Origin: Rhodospirillaceae bacterium
GTDB taxonomy: Bacteria; Pseudomonadota; Alphaproteobacteria; GCA-2731375
Assembly: GCA_018660265.1 (NCBI GenBank)
Contig: JABJKS010000118.1
Span: 1-64,000 of the forward strand
Reading direction: 5' to 3'
Length of the DNA: 64,000 nt
In this document: one piece after another, positions 8,032 to 16,371 of the stretch
Layout: each line of letters starts with the position of its first letter
Numbering within the stretch: the stretch's first letter is position 1
Program-made: the position numbers and the translations under genes
Notes under the pieces: model-generated
What the model was told of the DNA's origin: nothing
The model's database searches: none
What the model saw: the letters and a program-made list of their open reading frames with translations, nothing else

Positions 8032-8646
8032 CTAGATCATCTCTTCGGGTGTGACGTTGCGAATGTTTTTGTCGCCACGAATAACTTGGTCAGCGGTTAG
8101 TTCCAACAACGTCAGATTGGCCATGGGAATATTGGTGTACTCCGACAGTGGCAGATCGTTGATGTAACAGATCAGGGTGCGCAGTACGCCCCCATGCACC
8201 GCCAGAAATACACGTTCGTCCGGCTTGATCCCGGCAACGATATCACTGACGCCTGCGACCACGCGGGTTTGCAGCACTTCCAGGCTTTCACCGCCCCAGG
8301 GCGAGCCTTCCCAGGGCGCTTCCTGCCAGATGCGTACGGCCTCTGCATCGATTTTCGCCGCCTCTGTCGCCAGCAGGCCCTCGCACCAGCCCAGGCCGAT
8401 CTCGATACAGCGGGGTTCGATCTCGTCCGGCTTGCGGCCAAACAGGCAATCCACGGTCTGGCGGCAACGCAGCGCGGGGGAGGAGACGATGCGGTCCGGC
8501 TGATAGGGCATCCGCTTGCCCAGAGCCACGGCGTCCGCGCGCCCAATCTCGGATAATGAGCTGTCCATTTGCCCTTGAAAGCGCAGGGGCGGGCCGTTCC
8601 AGACCGTATGGCCGTGGCGGATCAGATAAAGTCGTTTGCTTGTCAT
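8032..8646 (-). CDS. Histidine phosphatase family protein (phosphoglycerate mutase-like)
   Basis: This 204-aa protein begins with the catalytic LIRHGHTVWN, in which the first His of RHG is the phospho-acceptor. A second active-site His is seen in FLAVHGGVLRTLI near residue 153, and CRQTVDCLFG and LGWCEGL correspond to the middle arginine/glutamate region. Family members include cobalamin phosphatase CobC and broad metabolite phosphatases. The lack of cobalamin genes nearby leaves the substrate open. It is the first gene of the minus-strand block and diverges from the enoyl-CoA hydratase gene across 139 bp that must hold both promoters. Confidence 0.88.
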   Translation of the reverse strand: MTSKRLYLIRHGHTVWNGPPLRFQGQMDSSLSEIGRADAVALGKRMPYQPDRIVSSPALRCRQTVDCLFGRKPDEIEPRCIEIGLGWCEGLLATEAAKIDAEAVRIWQEAPWEGSPWGGESLEVLQTRVVAGVSDIVAGIKPDERVFLAVHGGVLRTLICYINDLPLSEYTNIPMANLTLLELTADQVIRGDKNIRNVTPEEMI

Positions 8647-8785
8647 GCACCGGTTTCGCTGTTGTCAGAATCGCTGTCGGAATTTGTAATCATTCCATGC
8701 TTCGCAGCGTCTGGACAGAGAAACATTGCCGAGGCAACATTGGGGCACCATTGGGACAACATGGATAAATTTATGAAGGTGCGAA

Positions 8786-9538
8786 ATGGTTCAAATCGGC
8801 AAGCAGGACGGCGTTACAACTCTTATTCTCAATCGCCCGAAGCAGCGCAATGCCCTGGATGCGGGCGTCATTGACGGCCTGATCCAGGCGATTGAGGAGG
8901 CGGAGGCCGACCACGATACACGCTGTCTGGTCATTCGCGGGGCGGGTGGAAATTTTTGCGCCGGGCGCGATCTGACCCACCCGCCGGAACGAAATCTTGC
9001 TGCCGTTCTGGCGGCGGACGAGACCTGGACCAAGGTCAATCGTTTGCTCCACCGCATAAACATACCAACCGTCGCTGTGGTGGAGGGTTACGCCGTCGCA
9101 GGCGGCTTTACTCTGGCCATGATCTGCGATTTTGTCCTGGCCGAGATTGGCGCCCAGTTCGGTGCGTTGGAAATGCGGCGAAACTTCCCCGCCGCCATCA
9201 ACACCCCTGTCCTAAGCAGTTTGGTCGGCCCGCGTCTGGCGTTGGAGTTTCTGTTGTTCGGGGATTTGATCCCGGCCCAGCGTCTCTATGAAGTGGGTTT
9301 GATCAATCGCCTTGTTGAAGGTGCCGAGGCATTGAACCAAGTGGCCCACCAATTCGTCGGTGGCCTGGCTGCCCTGGACCCGGACGCCGTGCGCATGACC
9401 AAGGAAAGCCAGCGCGCCGCCCGTAACATGCCCCTGATCGACGCCTTGGAAATGGGCAAGCTGGGCAACGCCCTAATCGCCGCCTCGGGCCGCATGGACG
9501 AGGCCATGCAGGGCTACGCGGACAGTAAGAAGGATTAG
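8786..9538 (+). CDS. Enoyl-CoA hydratase/isomerase family protein
   Basis: This 250-aa crotonase-fold protein has LILNRPKQRNALDAGVID at the N-terminus, the first oxyanion-hole region IRGAGGNFCAGRDLTH near residue 51, and the second, VEGYAVAGGFTLAMICDFVL, near residue 94. The following FGALEMRRNFP replaces the usual glutamate-containing segment of true hydratases, so the exact reaction (hydratase, isomerase or other CoA chemistry) is not certain. An AAGGTG sequence precedes the ATG by about 5 nt. It stands alone, with a divergent gene to the left and a convergent low-GC pair to the right. Confidence 0.88.
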   Translation: MVQIGKQDGVTTLILNRPKQRNALDAGVIDGLIQAIEEAEADHDTRCLVIRGAGGNFCAGRDLTHPPERNLAAVLAADETWTKVNRLLHRINIPTVAVVEGYAVAGGFTLAMICDFVLAEIGAQFGALEMRRNFPAAINTPVLSSLVGPRLALEFLLFGDLIPAQRLYEVGLINRLVEGAEALNQVAHQFVGGLAALDPDAVRMTKESQRAARNMPLIDALEMGKLGNALIAASGRMDEAMQGYADSKKD

Positions 9539-9596
9539 CAGTTTAGGCTCAGTATGTTCAATTGAATGCCATATGGGGATGACAGTTCCGATTTAT

Positions 9597-10163
9597 TTAC
9601 CTGATTGGAGGAATATCTTCCTCTCCTACCGAGTTTTCATCGAGTTCGAGTGCGCCTTGTGGATCCACAGGCGGCAAGGGTAATTCTGCGGTGCGGATAA
9701 CGGTCAGTCCATTTCGTTGGCCGAAATTGTAGATATCCCTGTCGTCCGAATAGATTGTGGAAATATTCTCTACTTTGGCAATGGCGACTATTTGATAATC
9801 AAACTTGACCTTTGCCCAAGAACTATCGCTTCCACCCCGTTTATCACCGGCGGTTATTGCGGACGCAATAATCGCCGCCACTTCAACAGCAGCCCGCTGA
9901 TCAAAAGGGACAATTCGAAAAACCGAAGCGGAATTGAACCGGTCCAAATATTCAGGTCCGGCTTGGCCGGCCCGCACAAGAATTTCACTGAGGGCAGGTG
10001 TGGGGATGACGATTTTTTGAAAGTCTGCCTCCAACTGCGTCACGAGGTAGTCTATGCGCTGACGAAATTGATCAACTGGCTCCTTCGTGTCTGGATGTCG
10101 TGGCGAATAGATGTCAGGCTGAAGGAGCGCCAAAAGTATCGAAGCATCGAATACGACCATCAA
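9597..10163 (-). CDS. PIN-domain protein, possible toxin-like RNase
   Basis: This 188-aa protein starts MMVVFDASILLALLQPD, with the first PIN acidic residue in VFDAS. It continues with IPTPALSEIL (conserved Glu), and near residue 118 WAKVKFDYQIVAIAKVENIS followed by IYSDDRDI, giving the remaining Asp residues of the metal site. That order matches VapC-type PIN ribonucleases. A C-terminal tail of about 30 residues rich in Pro, Glu and Asp extends beyond the domain. It overlaps the upstream partner by 4 nt, so the two are co-translated. Its base composition is clearly lower in GC than the flanking genes, suggesting transfer. Target RNA is unknown. Confidence 0.8.
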   Translation of the reverse strand: MMVVFDASILLALLQPDIYSPRHPDTKEPVDQFRQRIDYLVTQLEADFQKIVIPTPALSEILVRAGQAGPEYLDRFNSASVFRIVPFDQRAAVEVAAIIASAITAGDKRGGSDSSWAKVKFDYQIVAIAKVENISTIYSDDRDIYNFGQRNGLTVIRTAELPLPPVDPQGALELDENSVGEEDIPPIR

Positions 10164-10906
10164 TGGGTCTCTTCAGAATTATCCCGGAGAGACATCAACT
10201 CGTCCCAAGGGTTCTCCACGTCTCGCCACCCATTTCCAGGTACATCTCTAAGCAAGGCCACCACGCTACTAAGCGGTTGATCATCAAGTATCTCAAAGCT
10301 TTTTATCGTAAAGCGTTCCATGCTCCAGTTGCCATCTTCGGTACGGAGCCATCGCCCTGTACCATGAGCGCGAACTTCATCGATAAACAAGTGCCTACCC
10401 AACCCTTTTGCAATGTCGCGGCTGGCGATGCAATGATGAATGGTATCGCCTTGTTCCAGGTGAATGGGGACAGGATCACCTTTCCCGCCTATCACAATTA
10501 CTTTTCCATCAAGTGTGCCGTCTTGGTTGAAGGCACCGAATGCAATCGGTTTTTTTTCGGCCCTGCCAGGGAAATGAATAATTTCTGCGCCGTCATCTTT
10601 GGTGAGCTGGCCGGTACAATTATCCTGCCGTAAACGTTTGTTCGTGCGGTTGTATGCATTCATTGCGTCAGGCGGACCATCGCCCAAGCGCACTTGATTT
10701 ATCCGTTCCAGTACCTTCGGAGCAGCAACAGCATCAATTTTTTGGATTAGAATCGCGCTGCCTTTTTCGATGCCGACGAAATGTACCAATTCCTTCTCAC
10801 CGAATATGACTGCTAAGTCAGCAATATATTCAGCCAAACGCGCCATAGGTAGCGTGTCCGGTGTAAAGCCATCGATCCTGAATCGATACTCACCTCCTTT
10901 GGACAT
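10160..10906 (-). CDS. Unrecognised 248-aa protein encoded with the PIN protein
   Basis: I do not recognise a named domain. Visible text includes a start MSKGGEYRFRIDGFTPDTLP, a helical stretch (MARLAEYIADLAVIFGE), a segment HFVGIEKGSAILIQKID, a conserved-looking TKDDGAEIIHFPGR, and a beta-rich second half with GAFNQDGTLDGKVIVIGG and GRWLRTEDGNWSMERFTI. There is no signal peptide, membrane segment or clear DNA-binding helix. It is the first gene of the pair and overlaps the PIN gene by 4 nt. In toxin-antitoxin loci the first gene is often the antitoxin, but 248 aa is long for that role. A GGAGC sequence precedes the ATG. Low GC content matches the PIN gene. Confidence 0.75.
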   Translation of the reverse strand: MSKGGEYRFRIDGFTPDTLPMARLAEYIADLAVIFGEKELVHFVGIEKGSAILIQKIDAVAAPKVLERINQVRLGDGPPDAMNAYNRTNKRLRQDNCTGQLTKDDGAEIIHFPGRAEKKPIAFGAFNQDGTLDGKVIVIGGKGDPVPIHLEQGDTIHHCIASRDIAKGLGRHLFIDEVRAHGTGRWLRTEDGNWSMERFTIKSFEILDDQPLSSVVALLRDVPGNGWRDVENPWDELMSLRDNSEETH

Positions 10907-11067
10907 TGTTTTGCTCCTTTTGGCTGTAATCTAACGACTAGCAACAAATAAATGTGGATGATTGGCCATCATGCAATGCACGAACTATGCAGCCGTATCA
11001 TTGCAAGTACCTTAATCTTTGATTCTACGCGCATTTTTGTGAAAATCAAATTCGACGGAACAATTAC
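10907..11067. other. AT-rich intergenic region before the PIN pair
   Basis: This 161-bp stretch is markedly AT-rich compared with the rest of the window. It lies upstream of the 248-aa partner gene, so it should carry its promoter. It is also downstream of the carboxylesterase gene, which is on the same strand. I see no clear hairpin terminator and no inverted repeat long enough to name an operator. Confidence 0.5.
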
Positions 11068-11718
11068 CTAAAAAAGCTGGCCGAGGAAATCCATGCCCAG
11101 TTCCAGGCCGTCCTGGGCGATGGTGTGTCCCGCGCCCGGGCTGACGTGCCATTGGACATCAAACCCGGCTCCGCCCAGGGCCGCGACGGCTTCGTGCAGA
11201 TTTTGTACGGGCAGCATCTCATCCATATCACCGTGGATCAGTAGAATGGGTGGTTTCGATATTGCCTGCTCCGCCAATAACTCCGGCCCGGCGAGCAGGC
11301 CAGAATAACCCAATATGCCGGCAATTTGGCGTTCGCGGCGCAGGGCCACATGCAGGGACATCATGGTGCCCTGGCTAAAGCCGACCAGGACCAGGTTCTC
11401 CTCGCTTAAGCCGTGGCTGGCCAGTTCTTCGTCTATGAACTGATCGAGAATGGGCGCAGCACTCTGAACGCCGGTCAATCGTGACGAAGAGTCGAACTGG
11501 CTGATGGGGAACCACTGATAACCCATGGGCGACATATCGCATCGCTCCGGCCCGTTCGGGGCAGCAAAGGCCGCGTTGGGCAAAACCCGGGCGAGATATG
11601 GTGCCAGGCCGATTAGGTCATTGCCGTCGGCACCATAGCCGTGCACCAGAATTACAAGCTGTTTTGCCGTGCCATCGGCAGGTGCCTGGCGTGGGCCGTC
11701 AATTTTGACTACGGTCAT
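11068..11718 (-). CDS. Phospholipase/carboxylesterase, alpha/beta hydrolase
   Basis: The frame is open further upstream to 11871, but the homologous protein begins at the ATG at 11718 (MTVVKIDGPRQAP), preceded by AAGAAG; this gives 216 aa. The fold is that of the YpfH/carboxylesterase 2 group: VILVHGYGADGNDLIGLA near residue 22, nucleophile Ser in LVGFSQGTMM near residue 115, the Asp in HGDMDEMLPV and the His in SPGAGHTIAQDG. Such enzymes hydrolyse short-chain esters or lysophospholipids. It diverges from the Rieske oxygenase gene across about 100 bp. Confidence 0.9.
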   Translation of the reverse strand: MTVVKIDGPRQAPADGTAKQLVILVHGYGADGNDLIGLAPYLARVLPNAAFAAPNGPERCDMSPMGYQWFPISQFDSSSRLTGVQSAAPILDQFIDEELASHGLSEENLVLVGFSQGTMMSLHVALRRERQIAGILGYSGLLAGPELLAEQAISKPPILLIHGDMDEMLPVQNLHEAVAALGGAGFDVQWHVSPGAGHTIAQDGLELGMDFLGQLF

Positions 11719-11819
11719 GCTTCTTGATCCCCAAATGTTTTTCTTATTGTTCCACATCATTGACAGTTTTGCGCGCTTCATCGGAGAATGTTGCCTGTGA
11801 ACGATGAAGGATATAGAGA

Positions 11820-13130
11820 ATGCTGTCTGTTGAAGACAATGACTTATTGACCCAAACCGGTGCAAATACACCCATGGGAGCTTATTTCCGCCGTTTCTGG
11901 CAGCCGGTTGCCCTGGTCGAGGAGCTGTCGGAGCCTGACGGTGCCCCCCTGCGGGTCAATGTCATGGGTCAGGAATTGGTTGCCTTTCGCGATACGAAAG
12001 GTCGTCTCGGGTTATTGGATGCCCACTGCCCCCATCGTGGGGCCGAACTTTACTTTGGCCGGAATGAGGCATGCGGCCTGCGTTGCGTCTATCACGGCTG
12101 GAAATTCGATGTGGAAGGCAAGGCGATGGACCTGCCCAATATTCCCCCCGGTGCCCGGCATCACGAGACCGTCTCGGCCAAAGCCTATCCTACGCAAGAG
12201 CGCGGCGGTATCGTCTGGGCCTATTTGGGGCCTGGGGCAGAAGATCTGCCCAATGGTTGTCTGCCCGAGTTGCCGGAGGTGGAGTTTACTAAACTTGACC
12301 CCGCGCATCGTTATGTCACTAAACAATATGTCGACTGCAATTGGGCCCAGATCATGGAAGGTGATCTCGATACCTCGCACTTTTCATTTCTGCATATGCC
12401 CGCACCCTCCGTGGCCTCGAATGAGAACCCGGATGCCCCCGCGGATGCCCGGCGTCTGCGCTGGATCAGGAATGATCCCATGCCGCAGTTTACGGTTCTG
12501 GCCCATGATGCGGGTTTTGTCGTCGGCGGCATGCGGGCCGCGGGAGACGGCGAAAACTATTGGCGCATCACCCAATATACTTTGCCCGCCAATGGCACCG
12601 GCCCTTCGACCTTTCCGGGCGAAACCTATTTTGGCTTTACCATGGTGCCGATCACGGATGAGAGCTGTTGGATGTATTGTTACGCCTGGAACCCGGTGCG
12701 TGAAATTGGTGCGGAGGAACGCGCCAAGCTGGATCAGGGTCACGGCATCATTGCCAATACGGGCGCGGACTATGTGCCGATCCGCAACCGCAGTAATGAC
12801 TACATGATCGACCGGGAAGATCAGCGCAACGTCAGCTTCACGGGCGTCAAAGGCCTGGCGGAACAGGATCTGATGATCCAGGAAAGCCAGGGCCGGATTG
12901 TTGACCGGACACAGGAAACGCTTACGGCGACCGATGCCGCCGTGGTGCGGTTTCGCCGCACGGTCCTGGAAGGCGCCAAGGCATTGGCGGAGACGGGGGC
13001 GGAGCCGGCGGCAGCCCGGATGCCTGCGGCCTACCGGGTTCGCCCCGGCAGCTGGATCGGCGACAACCAGGTCAGCTTCGACGACGTCATGCTCGAACGC
13101 TTCGGCGATCCCTTGGGTCGTGTGGTTTAG
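11820..13130 (+). CDS. Rieske non-heme iron oxygenase, large subunit (phthalate 4,5-dioxygenase-like)
   Basis: This 436-aa protein opens with MGAYFRRFWQPVAL, a start shared by phthalate-dioxygenase-type enzymes. The Rieske [2Fe-2S] ligands are in CPHRGAELYFG and CVYHGWKFD near residues 64-88. The mononuclear iron ligands are in EGDLDTSHFSFLH near residue 178. No ferredoxin reductase or ferredoxin gene is adjacent, so electron donors must come from elsewhere. The substrate is unknown; relatives hydroxylate or demethylate aromatic acids and ethers. It is a single-gene unit, divergent from the carboxylesterase and convergent with the HD-domain gene. Confidence 0.9.
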   Translation: MLSVEDNDLLTQTGANTPMGAYFRRFWQPVALVEELSEPDGAPLRVNVMGQELVAFRDTKGRLGLLDAHCPHRGAELYFGRNEACGLRCVYHGWKFDVEGKAMDLPNIPPGARHHETVSAKAYPTQERGGIVWAYLGPGAEDLPNGCLPELPEVEFTKLDPAHRYVTKQYVDCNWAQIMEGDLDTSHFSFLHMPAPSVASNENPDAPADARRLRWIRNDPMPQFTVLAHDAGFVVGGMRAAGDGENYWRITQYTLPANGTGPSTFPGETYFGFTMVPITDESCWMYCYAWNPVREIGAEERAKLDQGHGIIANTGADYVPIRNRSNDYMIDREDQRNVSFTGVKGLAEQDLMIQESQGRIVDRTQETLTATDAAVVRFRRTVLEGAKALAETGAEPAAARMPAAYRVRPGSWIGDNQVSFDDVMLERFGDPLGRVV

Positions 13131-13247
13131 GGCCGGGTGGTTTAGAGAAAATCGAATTTTAATTTATGCGCCCCAACGGTCGCGACTGCGGCCCGGCGCT
13201 AATGCGCCGCACTCGCGTAGCGGTGCGCAATTGCGCACAAGCGTGAG
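13131..13247. other. Intergenic palindromes between convergent genes
   Basis: This stretch separates two convergent genes. It contains a 16-nt perfect palindrome (GTGCGCAATTGCGCAC, 13223-13238) nested between ACTC at 13211-13214 and GAGT at 13245-13248, plus further GCGC-rich inverted sequences (GGCGC/GCGCC, 13196-13207). It likely folds strongly on either strand and may stop transcription from the Rieske gene, although no T-run follows on the plus strand. Confidence 0.5.
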
Positions 13248-13248
13248 T

Positions 13249-13276
13249 GATAAAAAGCTAAGCCGTCTTCGGCTTA
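13249..13276 (-). terminator. Rho-independent terminator overlapping the stop of the HD-domain gene
   Basis: TAAGCCG at 13259-13265 pairs perfectly with CGGCTTA at 13270-13276 around a 4-base loop. Read on the minus strand, the stem is followed by GCTTTTTATC, a classic U-tract. The stop codon of the minus-strand HD gene (13274-13276) forms the first three bases of the stem, so termination starts at the end of the coding region. Confidence 0.8.
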
Positions 13277-14026
13277 AAGCGCGTTGGCCGGCCGTCTTAG
13301 GGTACGCCACATATGGGATGAGGGCGTGTTGTCGTTGCCCAGGCCCTCAACCGGCTGTTTGAAATTACGTCCGATGACGTCCTCAAACTGATCGATTTCA
13401 ATGACGATGTCCGGGTCGAAGGAATACAGATCGTTTACACAGATCATCCGTGATGTCATGTACCATTTATGCTCCCGCGCCCTTTCGTACTCCGCCACGA
13501 TATAGGGCTCCAACTCATAATCGCCGCCGAACATTTTCACGTAAGCATCCGGGTAGGCATAGCCGACGCTTTCGTCAGGGAAAAAGCGCAGGGCCTGATG
13601 CACGCGAATGGCCCAGCTGACTTCCTCATCCACATAGGGCTCTATCATCTGGGCACCCCAATAGCCGTGATCGGAGCGGATAAAGCCCGCCACGGCGATA
13701 TCGTGCAACAGGCAGGCGATGACGATCTTGTCCGGCAGTCCGTTCTGTTGGGCCAGGTTGGCGCTTTGCAGCAGATGTTGTTGCGCAGGTGCGAAACGCA
13801 ACCGGAAAAAATCCATCAAGTTGGGTGCCTCAGGCATGGGGGGCAGGCGGGGGTCTTCCCCCATAAGCAATTTCTGCTCCCCATTGCCGAAGCCCACACC
13901 AAGGGTCTGTTCGCCATCCGCCAGATGATATAGCAATGACTTGGTGGCCAGCCGGTCACCCAGTTGCTGCATCTGCTGGATTTCAAGTTCTTCCGTAAAG
14001 GCTGCGAAAGATTGTTCTTTTGGCAT
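13274..14026 (-). CDS. HD-domain protein (predicted metal-dependent phosphohydrolase)
   Basis: This 250-aa protein carries CLLHDIAVAGFIRSDHGYWG near residues 105-124, matching the HD signature with its metal-binding His-Asp pair and a following His. The region before it is helical (LMDFFRLRFAPAQQHLLQSA, with a possible first metal His), and EVSWAIRVHQALRFFPDE after it supplies another His. Substrate is not determinable; many such small HD proteins are uncharacterised. It is followed by a terminator overlapping its stop. The peroxiredoxin gene lies 26 nt upstream on the same strand, so the two probably share a transcript. Confidence 0.8.
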   Translation of the reverse strand: MPKEQSFAAFTEELEIQQMQQLGDRLATKSLLYHLADGEQTLGVGFGNGEQKLLMGEDPRLPPMPEAPNLMDFFRLRFAPAQQHLLQSANLAQQNGLPDKIVIACLLHDIAVAGFIRSDHGYWGAQMIEPYVDEEVSWAIRVHQALRFFPDESVGYAYPDAYVKMFGGDYELEPYIVAEYERAREHKWYMTSRMICVNDLYSFDPDIVIEIDQFEDVIGRNFKQPVEGLGNDNTPSSHMWRTLRRPANAL

Positions 14027-14052
14027 ATCAGGCCCCCTTTTTGGAAATTGAG

Positions 14053-14538
14053 TTACAGAATTTCCAGGATCGCTTGGGCCCCGCTTTTTTCGATGCCGCC
14101 TGGGTTCTCCTCAACCTCGACGGCGCTGACCGTGCCATCATCGATCACGATGGCAAAGCGTTGACAGCGTACGCCCATGCCGCGCGCGGTCAGGTCAAGC
14201 TCCAACCCCAGGGCTTTGGTATAGTCGGCACTGCCGTCCGCCAACATTGTAACCTTGTTCCCGACCTGTTGGTCTTTGCCCCAGGCCCCCATGACAAAAG
14301 CGTCATTGACCGACATGCAGCCAACCGTATCGATACCCTTGGCCGCCAATGCGGTATGATTTTCCACATAGCTGGGCACATGCTGGGCCGAACAGGTCGG
14401 CGTGAAAGCGCCTGGTAGGCCGAACAACACGACCTTCTTGCCAGCAAACATTTCGTCGGTTGAGACCGCTTCCGGTCCGCTATCGCCCATGGTCATTAAT
14501 GTGCCTGAAGGCATTTTATCGCCAACTGAAATCGTCAT
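14053..14538 (-). CDS. Peroxiredoxin of the Prx5/hybrid type
   Basis: ATG at 14538 follows GGGGAGAT by about 8 nt and starts the family at MTISVGDKMP (161 aa); an upstream in-frame ATG at 14589 adds 17 residues without homology. The peroxidatic site GLPGAFTPTCSAQHVPSY near residue 40 holds the conserved Pro, Thr and Cys of the Prx5 subfamily, and the Arg of the site is in GMGVRCQRFAIVIDDG. A second Cys (GCMSVND) could resolve as in atypical 2-Cys enzymes. It reduces hydrogen peroxide and alkyl hydroperoxides in the cytosol using thioredoxin or glutaredoxin/glutathione. It is the first gene before the HD-domain gene. Confidence 0.92.
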   Translation of the reverse strand: MTISVGDKMPSGTLMTMGDSGPEAVSTDEMFAGKKVVLFGLPGAFTPTCSAQHVPSYVENHTALAAKGIDTVGCMSVNDAFVMGAWGKDQQVGNKVTMLADGSADYTKALGLELDLTARGMGVRCQRFAIVIDDGTVSAVEVEENPGGIEKSGAQAILEIL

Positions 14539-14654
14539 TTTCGTAATCTCCCCGTTTTGTTTTATGTGTCCGGACGTCCCCGCGTCCATTCAATTCAAAG
14601 TGTCACAACGTTACCATATAACCATGAAAGGCCGGGATGCAAACGATGTGCCCA

Positions 14655-14684
14655 GAGAAATTATGAGAAATTATGAGAAATTAT
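14655..14684. repeat. Three tandem copies of a 10-bp unit
   Basis: GAGAAATTAT is repeated three times without mismatch at 14655-14664, 14665-14674 and 14675-14684. It lies between the end of the DsbD-type gene (stop at 14692) and the peroxiredoxin gene, both on the minus strand, so the copy number could alter spacing upstream of the peroxiredoxin promoter. Simple slippage during replication explains it. Confidence 0.9.
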
Positions 14685-14691
14685 GAAGCAG

Positions 14692-15585
14692 CTATGGCTT
14701 TGGCTTCAGGCTGTGCTCAATCGCGCGCGGGCCATCAACCAGGGTCAGGGTCAAGACTTGATCCGACAATTTGGTTTTTCCACGCCCCACGTAGATGGGC
14801 AAGGCCATGGCGACGTCATGGCGGTTGGCGCTGTAGGTCAGCTTTGGCCTGCCAAATCCGAAGGGCTCGGGCCCTTCCACCATCAGGTCCGGCGCCTCGA
14901 ACGGTTGGTCGGAATGGCTGTTGATTTGCAGAATTTGTTTGCCCGGCGGCCCGCTTATAGCGGCGCTGTCTATGGTCATACCGGTTTCGCCCATGGGGCC
15001 GGGTACACGGTCCAGATAACGACGGATCAGGGCCGGGGTTTTCGCGTTTCTGCTTGGTTTAAGAGAAGGTTCGAGGTGCAGGGCCAGAGCCGCCTGCATG
15101 GGGACGCACACATTGGCGCAGATCATATACGACAGTTTCAGCCGGGCCTTTATGGCCTGGGAGGGGGCCTTGGCGCGCAGCAGGACAGGCAGCACCACTT
15201 CTTTTGAATAGCCAAAACTATCAAAGCCATAGGCAGAGAATCGTTTTGGTGCCGGCCAGCGTATGTCCACCTCCCTAATGTTAGAAGATGCCTGCCAGTC
15301 GAACAGCGGTGGGGCACCGGATTCACCTGGATTACGCCAATAGGTCTTCCAGCCCGGGGCAAGCCTGACTTGTAAACCCAGCCAAATGCTGCCCCGATCG
15401 TCCACACCGCCGTCACCTGCAATCAGACGCACGGCGGCGTCATCGCTGCCTTGCCATGGACTTGCGATAGGTTCTGCGGTCGACGTGCTGGCAAATAGCA
15501 AAATGGCGACCATCAGCATAATCGGGTGCAGGCGCAGAATTTTCTGCAAAATATAGGTCGAAATTCGCATCATTGGTTTGGCCAA
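14692..15585 (-). CDS. Secreted DsbD N-terminal-domain-like protein
   Basis: This 297-aa protein has a hydrophobic leader (LHPIMLMVAILLFAS, about residues 19-34) ending near STAEP, so it is exported or anchored. After it comes the domain found at the front of DsbD/ScsB-type proteins: VRLAPGWKTYWRNPGESG near residue 73, FDWQASSNIREVDIRWPAP, then LSYMICANVCVPMQAALAL near residue 151. The two Cys in ICANVC are spaced as in the thiol-active DsbD alpha domain. The electron-carrying membrane domain of DsbD is absent. It probably takes part in periplasmic thiol reduction or cytochrome c or metal handling. It diverges from yqgE across about 110 bp containing a GGTTAATTAACC palindrome (15626-15637). 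Confidence 0.82.
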   Translation of the reverse strand: MAKPMMRISTYILQKILRLHPIMLMVAILLFASTSTAEPIASPWQGSDDAAVRLIAGDGGVDDRGSIWLGLQVRLAPGWKTYWRNPGESGAPPLFDWQASSNIREVDIRWPAPKRFSAYGFDSFGYSKEVVLPVLLRAKAPSQAIKARLKLSYMICANVCVPMQAALALHLEPSLKPSRNAKTPALIRRYLDRVPGPMGETGMTIDSAAISGPPGKQILQINSHSDQPFEAPDLMVEGPEPFGFGRPKLTYSANRHDVAMALPIYVGRGKTKLSDQVLTLTLVDGPRAIEHSLKPKP

Positions 15586-15699
15586 GCATTAGAAATACAC
15601 TAAGGTCATTAGTCTCCAACATAGGGGTTAATTAACCTATATAGATTAACAATGCCGTGAACGTTTGGCTTCTTCTCCTACTGCGACCAAGTGAAGACT

Positions 15700-16293
15700 A
15701 TGGGAACTGATAAAATTAGCGACGACGCATCGACCGAAGACGGTTATCTGACCGGCCAATTGTTGATCGCCATGCCGACAATGGGCGATCCGCGGTTTGA
15801 GCGGACGGTGATCTATCTGTGTGCCCATTCCGCTGACGGTGCCATGGGTTTAGTGGTCAACAAACAGGCGGAAGAGATCGATTTTCCCGAGCTGTTAAGC
15901 CAGTTGGAGATCGAGACGGAGGGCGTGCAAAACCCCATTCCTGTGCTGGTCGGCGGCCCGGTGGAGTCCGGTCGCGGCTTTGTCCTGCATTCCCTGGATT
16001 ACCGCCAGGATTCGACCCTGGAAGTGACCGAAGATGTAGGTCTGACCGCAACCGTGGATATTCTTCGCTCCATTGCCGAGGGCGAGGGGCCGGCCCGCAG
16101 CTTGTTGACCCTGGGTTATGCCGGCTGGTCGGCGGGGCAACTGGATAGTGAAATTCAGGCCAATGGCTGGTTGAATGTATCTGCGGATGCCTCCCTGCTG
16201 TTTGATGATGACCTGGGCGAGAAATGGGACCGCGCCGTACGCAAGGTGGGTATCGATCCGTCTTTCCTGTCTGCGGAAGCGGGGCATGCCTGA
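15700..16293 (+). CDS. YqgE/AlgH family protein
   Basis: This protein of 197 aa (200 if the in-frame GTG at 15691 is used) matches UPF0301: [20 protein letters not shown] near residue 15, [36 protein letters not shown] near residue 85, and [17 protein letters not shown] near residue 135. The family is widespread and linked to transcriptional effects in some species (AlgH), but its biochemical role is unsettled. It is the first plus-strand gene after the divergent DsbD-type gene. The downstream arsR-like gene has its own operator, so co-transcription is doubtful. Confidence 0.92.
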   Translation: MGTDKISDDASTEDGYLTGQLLIAMPTMGDPRFERTVIYLCAHSADGAMGLVVNKQAEEIDFPELLSQLEIETEGVQNPIPVLVGGPVESGRGFVLHSLDYRQDSTLEVTEDVGLTATVDILRSIAEGEGPARSLLTLGYAGWSAGQLDSEIQANGWLNVSADASLLFDDDLGEKWDRAVRKVGIDPSFLSAEAGHA

Positions 16294-16308
16294 TTTGGCT
16301 GGGATTTT

Positions 16309-16334
16309 TATATTTCGATAATTCTAGAAATATA
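16309..16334 (+). promoter_or_regulatory. Inverted repeat upstream of the ArsR-type regulator (probable operator)
   Basis: TATATTTC at 16309-16316 is the exact reverse complement of GAAATATA at 16327-16334, separated by 10 bases. It lies about 40 bp before the regulator start, and its AT-rich, TTC...GAA-like form is typical of ArsR/SmtB family operators. Autoregulation by the downstream gene is an inference. Confidence 0.7.
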
Positions 16335-16371
16335 GTTGCAATTTTTATTCGGGTGTCCTAAACAGATCATC

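Noticed and set aside
11719-11871. An N-terminal extension of 51 codons for the carboxylesterase
   Set aside because: The extension lacks homology, runs through the divergent promoter into the Rieske gene start, and a better start with a leader exists at 11718.
13223-13238. Palindromes near 13.2 kb as a CRISPR repeat or recombination site
   Set aside because: There is a single palindrome with no spaced copies and no cas or recombinase gene nearby; a terminator-like region between convergent genes explains it.
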